Positions 49,101-64,000 of a stretch of 64,000 bases of DNA are shown one piece after another. A model generated the notes under the pieces. That model worked only from the letters and a program-made list of their open reading frames with translations. It was not told the DNA's origin and searched no databases. A program made the translations under genes and the position numbers. Every line of letters starts with the position of its first letter. The stretch's first letter is position 1. This DNA is from Gadus chalcogrammus (Eukaryota; Chordata; Actinopteri; Gadiformes; Gadidae), in contig NC_079420.1 of the NCBI RefSeq assembly GCF_026213295.1, forward strand, positions 6,887,283 through 6,951,282, read 5' to 3'.

Positions 49101-52100
49101 GTTGTTTTTTTATTGGTCGTCATGAAAAAAACCTAGGGGGTAACACTGTTTCTTTTATTGGTCGTCGTGAAAAACATAAGAACGTGAAAAACATAAGGGG
49201 TAACACTATTGTCTTTGTCAAATAAAATATAAGGGGTAACACTGTCGTATTTTATTGGTCGACATGAAAAAAAACATATTTGAAAAAAAAAAAAAATTGT
49301 CCTTGACAAAAAAAATATAAGGGGTAACACTGTTGTTTTTTATTGGTCGTCATGAAAAAAAACATAAGGGGTAACTGTTGTTTTTTATTAGTCGTCATGA
49401 AAAAAAACATAAGGGGTAACACTGTTGTTTTTTATTGGTCGTCATGAAAAAAAACATGAGGGGTAACACTGTTGTTTTTTTATTGGTCGTCATGAATAAA
49501 AACATAAGGGGTAACACTGTTGTTTTTTATTGATCGTCATGAAAAAAAACATAAGGGGTAACACTGTTGTCTTTGTCAAATAAAATATAAGGGGTAACAC
49601 TGTCGTATTTTATTGGTCGTCATGAAAAAAAAAACATTTGAAGAAAAAAAAAAATTTGTCCTTGTCAAATAAAATATAAGGTGTAACACTGTTGTTTTTC
49701 ATCAGTCACCATGGGAAAAAAACATAAGGGGTAACACTGTTGTTTTTCTTTGGTCGTCATGAAAAAAACATAAGGGGTAACACTGTTGTTTTTTATTGGT
49801 CGTCATGAAAAAAAACATAAGAGGTAACACTGTTGTTTTTTATTGGTTGTCATAAAAAAACCCCACATTTTTTATTGGTCGTCATGAAAAAAAACATGAG
49901 GGGTAACACTCTTGTTTTTCTTTGGTCGTCATGAAAAAAACATAAGAGGTAACACTGTTGTTTTTTATTGGTTGTCATAAAAAAAATACATTTTTTATTG
50001 GTCGTCATGAAAAAAAACATAAGGGGTAACACTCTAGTTTTTTATTGGTCGTCATGAAAAAAACATGAGGGGTAACACTGTTGTTTTTCTTTGGTCGTCA
50101 TGAAAAAAACATAAGGGGTAACACTGTTGTTTTTTATTGGTCGTCATGAAAAAAAACATAAGGGGTAACACTGTTGTTTTTCATTGGTCGTCATGAAAAA
50201 AAGCATAAGGGGTAACACTGTTGTTTTTTATTGGTTGTCATGAAAAAAAAACACATTTTTTATTGGTCGTCATGAAAAAAAACATAAGGCGTAACACTGT
50301 TGTCTTTGTCAAAAAACATAAGGGGTAACACTGTTGTTTTTTATTGGTCGTCATGAAAAAAAAATACATTTTTTATTGGTCGTCATGAAAAAAAACATAA
50401 GGGGTAACACTGTTGTTTTTCTTTGGTCGTCATGAAAAAAACATAAGGGGTAACACTGTTGTTTTTCTTTGGTCGTCATGAAAAAAAAAAAAAAAAATGT
50501 ATTGGTCGTCATGAAAAAAAACATAAGGGGTAACACTGTTGTTTTTCTTTGGTCATCATAAAAAAAACATAAGGGGTAACACTGTTGTTTTTCTTTGGTC
50601 ATCATGAAAAAAACATAAGGGGTAACACTGTTGTTTTTTATTGGTCGTCATAAAAAAAATACATTTTTTATTGGTCGTCATGAAAAAAAACATAAGGGGT
50701 AACACTCTAGTTTTTTATTGGTCGTCATGAAAAAAAACATGAGGGGTAACACTGTTGTTTTTCTTTGGTCGTCATGAAAAAAACATAAGGGGTAACACTG
50801 TTGTTTTTTATTGGTCGTCATGAAAAAAAACATAAGGGGTAACACTGTTGTTTTTCATTGGTCGTCATGAAAAAAAGCATAAGGGGTAACACTGTTGTTT
50901 TTTATTGGTTGTCATGAAAAAAAAACACATTTTTTATTGGTCGTCATTAAAAAAAAACATAAGGCGTAACACTGTTGCCTTTGTCAAAAAACATAAGGGG
51001 TAACACTGTTGTTTTTTATTGGTCGTCATGAAAAAAAAATACATTTTTTATAGGTCGTCAGGAAAAAAAACATAAGGGGTAACACTGTTGTTTTTTTATT
51101 GGTCGTCATGAAAAAAACATAGGGGGTAACACTGTTGTTTTTTATTGGTCGTCGTGAAAAACATAAGAACGTGAAAAACATAAGGGGTAACACTATTGTC
51201 TTTGTCAAATAAAATATAAGGGGTAACACTGTCGTATTTTATTGGTCGACATGAAAAAAAACATATTTGAAAAAAAAAAAAAATTGTCCTTGACAAAAAA
51301 AATATAAGGGGTAACACTGTTGTTTTTTATTGGTCGTCATGAAAAAAAACATAAGGGGTAACTGTTGTTTTTTATTAGTCGTCATGAAAAAAAACATAAG
51401 GGGTAACACTGTTGTTTTTTATTGGTCGTCATGAAAAAAAACATGAGGGGTAACACTGTTGTTTTTTTATTGGTCGTCATGAATAAAAACATAAGGGGTA
51501 ACACTGTTGTTTTTTATTGATCGTCATGAAAAAAAACATAAGGGGTAACACTGTTGTCTTTGTCAAATAAAATATAAGGGGTAACACTGTCGTATTTTAT
51601 TGGTCGTCATGAAAAAAAAAACATTTGAAGAAAAAAAAAAATTTGTCCTTGTCAAATAAATATAAGGTGTAACACTGTTGTTTTTCATCAGTCACCATGG
51701 GAAAAAAACATAAGGGGTAACACTGTTGTTTTTCTTTGGTCGTCATGAAAAAAACATAAGGGGTAACACTGTTGTTTTTTATTGGTCGTCATGAAAAAAA
51801 ACATAAGAGGTAACACTGTTGTTTTTTATTGGTTGTCATAAAAAAACCCCACATTTTTTATTGGTCGTCATGAAAAAAAACATAAGGGGTAACACTGTAG
51901 TTTTTTATTGGTCGTCATGAAAAAAAACATGAGGGGTAACACTCTTGTTTTTCTTTGGTCGTCATGAAAAAAACATAAGAGGTAACACTGTTGTTTTTTA
52001 TTGGTTGTCATAAAAAAAATACATTTTTTATTGGTCGTCATGAAAAAAAACATAAGGGGTAACACTAGTTTTTTATTGGTCGTCATGAAAAAAAACATGA

Positions 52101-54540
52101 GGGGTAACACTGTTGTTTTTCTTTGGTCGTCATGAAAAAAACATAAGGGGTAACACTGTTGTTTTTTATTGGTCGTCATGAAAAAAAACATGAGGGGTAA
52201 CACTGTTGTTTTTTTATTGGTCGTCATGAATAAAAACATAAGGGGTAACACTGTTGTTTTTTATTGATCGTCATGAAAAAAAACATAAGGGGTAACACTG
52301 TTGTCTTTGTCAAATAAAATATAAGGGGTAACACTGTCGTATTTTATTGGTCGTCATGAAAAAAAAAACATTTGAAGAAAAAAAAAAATTTGTCCTTGTC
52401 AAATAAAATATAAGGTGTAACACTGTTGTTTTTCATCAGTCACCATGGGAAAAAAACATAAGGGGTAACACTGTTGTTTTTCTTTGGTCGTCATGAAAAA
52501 AACATAAGGGGTAACACTGTTGTTTTTTATTGGTCGTCATGAAAAAAAACATAAGAGGTAACACTGTTGTTTTTTATTGGTTGTCATAAAAAAACCCCAC
52601 ATTTTTTATTGGTCGTCATGAAAAAAAACATAAGGGGTAACACTGTAGTTTTTTATTGGTCGTCATGAAAAAAAACATGAGGGGTAACACTCTTGTTTTT
52701 CTTTGGTCGTCATGAAAAAAACATAAGAGGTAACACTGTTGTTTTTTATTGGTTGTCATAAAAAAAATACATTTTTTATTGGTCGTCATGAAAAAAAACA
52801 TAAGGGGTAACACTAGTTTTTTATTGGTCGTCATGAAAAAAAACATGAGGGGTAACACTGTTGTTTTTCTTTGGTCGTCATGAAAAAAACATAAGGGGTA
52901 ACACTGTTGTTTTTTATTGGTCGTCATGAAAAAAAACATAAGGGGTAACACTGTTGTTTTTCATTGGTCGTCATGAAAAAAAGCATAAGGGGTAACACTG
53001 TTGTTTTTTATTGGTTGTCATGAAAAAAAACATAAGGGGTAACACTGTTGTCTTTGTCATAAAACATAAGGGGTAACACTGTTGTTTTTTATTGGTCGTT
53101 ATGAAAAAAAACATAAGGGGTAACACTGTTGTTTTTCATTGGTCGTCATGAAAAAAAGCATAAGGGGTAACACTGTTGTTTTTTATTGGTTGTCATGAAA
53201 AAAAACCACATTTTTTATTGGTCGTCATGAAAAAAAACATAAGGGGTAACACTGTAGTCCTTGTCAAAAAACATAAGGGGTAACACTGTTGTTTTTTATT
53301 GGTCGTCATGAAAAAAAAATACATTTTTTATTGGTCGTCATGAAAAAAAACATAAGGGGTAACACTGTTGTTTTTCTTTGGTCGTCATGAAAAAAACATA
53401 AGGGGTAACACTGTTGTTTTTCTTTGGTCGTCATGAAAAAAAAAAAAAAATGTATTGGTCGTCATGAAAAAAAACATAAGGGGTAACACTGTTGTTTTTC
53501 TTTGGTCGTCATAAAAAAAACATAAGGGGTAACACTGCTGTTTTTCTTTGGTCGTCATGAAAAAAACATAAGGGGTAACACTGTTGTTTTTTATTGGTCG
53601 TCATGAAAAAAAACATAAGGGGTAACACTGTTGTTTTTTATTGGTCGTCATGAAAAAACATAAGGGGTAACACTGTTGTTTTTCTTTGGTCGTCATGAAA
53701 AAAACATAAGGGGTAACACTGTTGTTTTTTATTGATCGTCATGAAAAAAAACATAAGGGGTAACACTGTTGTTTTTTATTGGTTGTCATGAAAAAAAACA
53801 TAAGGGGTAACACTGTTGTCTTTGTCATAAAACATAAGGGGTAACACTGTTGTTTTTTATTGGGCGTTATGAAAAAAAAATACATTTTTTATTGGTCGTC
53901 ATGAAAAAAAACATAAGGGGTAACACTTTTGTTTTTTATTGGTCGTCATGAAAAAAAACATGAGGGGTAACACTGTAGTTTTTCTTTGGTCGTCATGATA
54001 AAAACGTAAGGGGTAACACTGTCGTTTTTTATTTTTCTTCCTGAAAAAAAACATAAGGGGTAACACTGTCGATATTTATCAATTAAAACAAAGGGGGTAA
54101 CACTGTCGTTTTTATCAAATGAAACATCAGGGGTGACACTGTTGTTTTTCTTTAGTCGTCATGAAAAAAACCATAAGGGGTAACACTGTTGTTTTTTATT
54201 AGTCGTCATGAAAAAAAACATAAGGGGTAACACTGTTGTTTTTTATTGGTCGTCATGAAAAAAAAAAAAGGGGGTAACGCTGTTGTTTTTGTCAAATAAA
54301 ATATAAGGGGTAACACTGTCGTATTTTATTAGTCGTCATGAAAAAAAACATTTGAAAAAAATAAATAAATTTCCTTGTCAAATTAAATATAAAGGGTAAC
54401 ACTGTTGTTTTTCATCTGTCATCATGGGAAAAAAACATAAGGGATAACACTGTTGTTTTTATCAAATGAAACGTAAAGGGTAATACTGTCGTTTTATATC
54501 TGTCGTCATGAAAAACCCATAAGGGGTAACACTATCGAAA
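43168..54540 (+). repeat. 11.4-kb minisatellite array, unit about 46 bp, with higher-order repeats
   Basis: Core GGGGTAACACTGTTG, a T-rich stretch, ATTGGTCGTCATGA and an A run, repeated head to tail. Variant monomers carry CTTTGTCAAATAAAATATAA, TATTTATCAAATAAAACATA or CATTTGAAGA. A marker (CGTGAAAAACATAAGAACGT) recurs at 45001, 46177, 47353, 49166 and 51153, giving periods of 1176, 1176, 1813 and 1987 bp. Another marker (ACCCCACATTTTTTATTGG) recurs at about 49861, 51847 and 52595. All long minus-strand open frames here are by-products of the repeat. One interruption at 44107-44450. Confidence 0.97.
44107..44450 (+). other. Interruption of the array with two tRNA-like segments
   Basis: At about 44208-44275: TGGTGCAGTGGAGTGC (A-box-like) and GGTTCAAGTCC (B box). 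At about 44358-44418: TGGTGCATTGATAAG and GGTTCAGATCC. Both look like tRNA-derived pol III promoters in the plus direction, probably SINE heads. A clean cloverleaf is not evident. Confidence 0.5.
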
Positions 54541-54549
54541 TGTATCGAC

Positions 54550-55380
<831 letters not shown>

Positions 55381-55495
55381 TTATTCCCCGTCTTGTCTCG
55401 CCCTTCTTATAAAAATAATGGTAGAAAGTTTTAAGTGGCATACTCTGGGTTTTGCAGTGAATGCTGATTCTGTCTCAGAGTATTCCTGTCTGGGC

Positions 55496-55650
<155 letters not shown>

Positions 55651-57306
55651 CGTGTGTACGTGTGCACGCACGCCGGGCTGTGTGTGTTTGTGTGTGCATA
55701 AATGTATATCTTGTATTATTAGACAGCCAACGTCACATGCACAGAAAGACAAGAAGACAGACGGACAGACGGATAGACGGATGGACGGACTGACTCACTC
55801 CCTGTCAGCATGGATGCTGTTGAGAGGGTCTGCTGTTGTACTGTGCTGGTCTGCCGCCCGCGGCTAGTGGCTCTTGGGCCCCCCAGACAAAGACAGGAGC
55901 ACCGCAACACAATGAGCGTGACAGCCCATCACCTCCCTACAGTGCCCCAGTAGAACACCCCGGGGCCTGTGTTGGCCTGGAGGAGGATTCGGAGTGTTGT
56001 ACAATGGACGGCACTCCAGTTCACACACATTCATAAGTATGATCTGCAGTCACTTTGACCCTCAGTGCTACATTTGTAGTGTAGTGAATTCGAAACGCAT
56101 GCATTTATGCACAGCCGGAATGAAGAAATGGGCGAACAGGCTCAGTGCTATCAGTTTGAGTGTGAGTTAAAAGCATGGAGATACTGGTGTCTTCTTGGAT
56201 ATATCCAATATTAATCTTGAATTATGAATAGAGTAAGCCATGTGGCCAATCCAGACCCAAATCTGAAATCTAAGGACAATAATGAATTGCTTAGTTTATA
56301 ATATAAAATATATTAACACATCCACACACTAAGGGGGGACTCACAAGGTACTATTACACCAGGGTGATCAAAATTATATTTATTTTTCACATTTTGTTTT
56401 ATCACTCAGTATGGGGGAGGAAGACTAGGACGGAGCACAGCCCAGCTGCCCGTGACACATTTATTGGCACAAGGTATGGTTTCATTTCTGCTCCTTTTTG
56501 AGGAGAAGGCTGTCTGTCACTCGCCATAAGGAGAAGCTTTCGCTCAAATTAAACGGTGCGTAGGACTGAGTTGGCAGTGTGTTGTTTCCTGAGTAACAAA
56601 ATCATCCCTGGTATACAACGTTATCTATCGCCTCTGTGCTTAGTGTGACTGCTGAGAGTGAAGTCGGATCGTTTGCCTTGAGTTAAACGCTTCTCTGCTT
56701 CCTCTGTCTACAACATTGTGATGCCCCTGCTTTATGTCGATTTAGCTCTGCCGGTTCATGCAAAGTGCACGGTGAGAATGAAGCATTACAGGTGTTTTCT
56801 GTGACTTGTGCTTTGTTCCGCCACAAGCCAAATAAAAGAAATAGATTGTGCTTGACAACAAGGAGGTTCCTGGCTGCAAAGAGACTCCACGTACGTCTCA
56901 AAAGAGAAGACAGAGATGAAGAATGCTAACAGACATCAGGCCTGTTTTACAGGTAATTCAGTACCAAGCATATTTATTGATTTGAAGCCACGCTACATGA
57001 CCAACGGCCTCCAATGCCGCAATGAAATAAAACAAGATTTGTTCTACAGTTTAGATGATATTGTGCTCTCTCATTCCCCCCACCCCCCCCATCAGTGGAC
57101 TCCATTACACTAAGAGGGGCTCTTACAGAGGCACCAGGGGCCACACAGAAAGCCCAGGTGATGCTTCAGTGAATAATCTTTTAGCCATAGCCAAAACAAA
57201 TCACTTTGTTGTTGTACAAGCTCTCTGCCCCATCTTTACACCTCTCTCATGTTTTACCCTCTTCAGGGGGCCCTCTGCCGACAAAGATGCTATACCCTGC
57301 AAGGAA
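55651..57306. other. Intergenic: nothing recognised
   Basis: GACGGACA/GATG degenerate tetranucleotide repeats at about 55755-55795; the remainder is unique. Confidence 0.4.
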
Positions 57307-60235
<2,929 letters not shown>

Positions 60236-60310
60236 AAAGGGACTATGTGCAGGACTTGTCTGTCTCAAGTTAAAAAATGTGCGCATACAAATCCTGCACA
60301 TAGTCCCTTT
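60236..60310. mobile_element. Short inverted repeat, possible TTAA-flanked mini-MITE or remnant
   Basis: AAAGGGACTATGTGCAGGA and its exact inverse TCCTGCACATAGTCCCTTT (19 bp each) enclose a 37-bp loop. TTAA stands next to both ends, with one extra A at the left. Confidence 0.6.
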
Positions 60311-60720
60311 AAGTCAAGCAACTCTTTTGAGAAAGGGGGCGATGTTGAATGGCCGTGGGTTTGATTGGGTTCGGTTTGCTTCGTACTCATCTAATGCTTG
60401 GTGGTCCCAGCAGAGGACTGTAAGAGAGGAGCGATCCAACGTGAGAATACTTTCCATGGGTACGGAATTGATCCCTATTCCTGGGTACAAGCTTTCTCCG
60501 AGATCAAAAGACTTGCGTTCTCCGAGCTGCCCCGGAGCACACTGATTAAACACATTTTGCAAGTATTTCCTTTTCCATTTGCAGGAGCTGGCAGGGCAAA
60601 CATAAGTTGTTTCATTTCATTATGCCTCTCAACCTCATTACTGTGTTAAACAGCACCATCTAAATGACTTCATTAGGCCGCTAGTGTGACGTGTGTGTAT
60701 TTGCACACGTGGCTACGCGT

Positions 60721-60743
60721 GCACACACACACACACACACACA

Positions 60744-60803
<60 letters not shown>

Positions 60804-60812
60804 CACACACAA
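60721..60812. repeat. (CA)n/(GCAC)n repeat
   Basis: CA units, about 13 GCAC tetramers, CA again. Confidence 0.96.
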
Positions 60813-62357
60813 ATACACACACACAGACACACGCAAGCATGCTATTCGCCGCTTACCCTTTGGCATTGGCTCGCTCATCCCGGCACGTTTACAATGCGTT
60901 TCCATTGGCCCCGAGGCGGCAGGATGCCAAGTGAATCTCAAGTCTTACAAGGAAGAGGATGGGCATTGTTTGAGCTGTGGCAGATACCAGCTTTTCTTCC
61001 TTAATCCCTGCTGGCTGGCCTGAAACTGCAGCCGTGTAAACGAGAGCAGTCGCGAGCGCAAGGGGCCCTGACAAAAGATGACATTGGGATGTGCGTTTTA
61101 GGCAGTGCTGCTCAGGGGGATTCCATTATGTGGGCTGTCACACAGGGTTAGGCGAAACAGTAAACACTTTCATGTGTGGATTACCGTTTACCCACCGGAG
61201 ATAATAGATATTTGCCCGGGCTAATCCGTTTCTCCATTGAGTCCTTTTTCCACTTTAATAACTTCTTGCGAGCAAGCAAATTTTTAATAAGTGCAAGAAT
61301 GCTGACGTCTATGAAGATGGAACAAAGGGCTATGCTTGACTCAGAAAAGCTGCTTATTGTAGTTTTCGATATAAATACGGTTAATAATATGGGTTTTGAT
61401 TTTTGTAGTTTTACCAACATATCTTTAGATCTAGGGATGATATGATGAACGATAAATTTGCTTGTTTTTTGAGTGCTTTTGTTTATTATTATTATTGTAA
61501 AAGTAGATTCTGTGGAGGCATCCAACTCCACCTGACACAGAGTTTCGTTGTATATTAAACTCTTGAAGTTATTTCTTAGCACGAAGTACACAACATTTCT
61601 TCTCGGGCTGCTCACTACTAAATTACCACTCGGATCAGAACCTCAGCCCTACATGAGGGTCTACCATGGACATAAAAAGAAAGGACCACGGACTGAAAAA
61701 TGTCCGCCCATCAATTCCTATGGAAACTGCTCAGTGGCGCAGGCATGGGGTCGACTCTCCTCTGCTGCTCTTCGGCTTCCTCTTCCTCTTCCTGTTCCTC
61801 CAGTTACTTTCCAAAATAAAGGTTGCTGCACCTTTTCAGTGCTACATAATCAAAAGTGTCAGTGTGATACGGTGTTTCCTAAATAGTAACTTTATTTGTT
61901 ATCGCTTTATAGCCCCGGATCTAATTTGATTAGCCCCGAATCTTTTTTGTTAAAAAAAGAAAAAAAATATATATAATTATTATTATTATTTATTTTTTTT
62001 GCTGCATGCAGAGCCTGTGCTATATCCACACGTTGCACATGCCCCCATTTGTTAGGACTCTTGCGTAGCTTACTGCTAGGAATTTCTGTTCTGCTGCTCA
62101 AGATTTTAAGCCATGTATTTATGAACTTGCATTGAAGAAAATATATCAGTTTTTTGTGGTCTGTAAATAGGCCAATCTATGAGGCTAAATAGCATGCCAA
62201 TATTGATGACTGATTGTGTCAAGTGTCTAAGGATGAATGCTATCATGATTTGTTTCCAACTTTTGCCTTAAGTTACAATTTAGCTAACTAACTAGCTGCT
62301 GCCCTTTTCAATTCCAATGCTGGCTGTCATTTCATTACCAATGTTAAGTGTCATAAA
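60813..62357. other. Intergenic: nothing recognised
   Basis: The segment 60840-61160 is more GC-rich and exon-like in composition, but no reading frame shows a domain. It could be a conserved non-coding element; only a comparison between species would tell. Confidence 0.35.
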
Positions 62358-63825
<1,468 letters not shown>

Positions 63826-64000
63826 GTCATAAATAGTTAACACGGGTGCTGATTCATGATTCTCTAAAAAAGAAATACCCAAAACATGTGATATGTTTTC
63901 AATTTGCAGAAAGTTTTGAAAAATGCAGGATGCCTGAGAGCCTTACTGCATTATATTCCATAATAGTTAATTCTTTAGGAACACTGAATGTTGTCTTTTC

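Noticed and set aside
44944..52951. Many minus-strand open frames of 60-130 codons with shared MLPLMFFF-like segments
   Set aside because: They follow the minisatellite period exactly and have no independent coding signal.
43168..54540. CRISPR array
   Set aside because: No unique spacers between constant repeats, and the context is eukaryotic.

Overview
This is vertebrate nuclear DNA, almost certainly from a teleost fish. Evidence: split genes with GT-AG introns, a metazoan ADAMTS gene, fish-type tRNA-derived SINEs, a hAT element and an extreme load of microsatellites. Very dense (CA)n and (CT)n repeats are known from cod-like fishes (Gadiformes), so a gadid is my best guess, but the sequence does not prove it.

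Positions 4-34161, plus strand: the 3' part of an ADAMTS9/ADAMTS20-type secreted metalloprotease gene. I traced sixteen coding exons. The first is cut or bounded by the window edge. Exons 2-10 each carry about one thrombospondin type-1 repeat (TSR), and all junctions from exon 1 to exon 10 are phase 0. Exon 10 joins exon 11 in phase 1, rebuilding a TSR cysteine, and exons 11-16 encode a complete GON domain ending at a TGA at 34159-34161. About 777 residues are visible; the signal peptide, propeptide, protease, disintegrin and first TSRs lie upstream. Introns are filled with (CA)n, (CT)n, (GA)n, poly-C/poly-G, GGA/GAT and short minisatellites, often within a few tens of bases of splice sites. 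Introns also hold SINEs, a TTAA-flanked fold-back element (28115-28523) and another imperfect palindrome (14182-14514). A long 3'UTR is likely (possible poly-A signals near 35595 and 36511).

Positions 38570-55200: a block bounded by two directly repeated, highly similar segments of about 650 bp (about 38571-39240 and 54550-55200), each running into a (CA)n tract. Inside lie: a 5'-truncated, frameshifted non-LTR retrotransposon reverse transcriptase on the minus strand (39798-41254); an intronless, frameshifted CD2/SLAM-like immunoglobulin-superfamily copy on the plus strand (42068-42840); and an 11.4-kb minisatellite array (43168-54540) of units near 46 bp with higher-order periods (1176 bp twice, then about 1.8-2.0 kb and 748 bp). 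The 3' end of the Ig copy, including its ancestral-frame stop codon, is one array monomer in inverted orientation. This links gene copy and array and is the most unusual observation here.

Positions 55200-64000: no protein-coding gene recognised; long CA/GT tracts, a 19-bp-arm hairpin near 60236-60310, and a 1468-bp non-autonomous hAT-type element (62358-63825) with a perfect 8-bp target duplication, carrying a (TATC)n tract.

The ADAMTS protein would be a secreted extracellular-matrix protease. The Ig copy and the repeats appear unrelated to it functionally.
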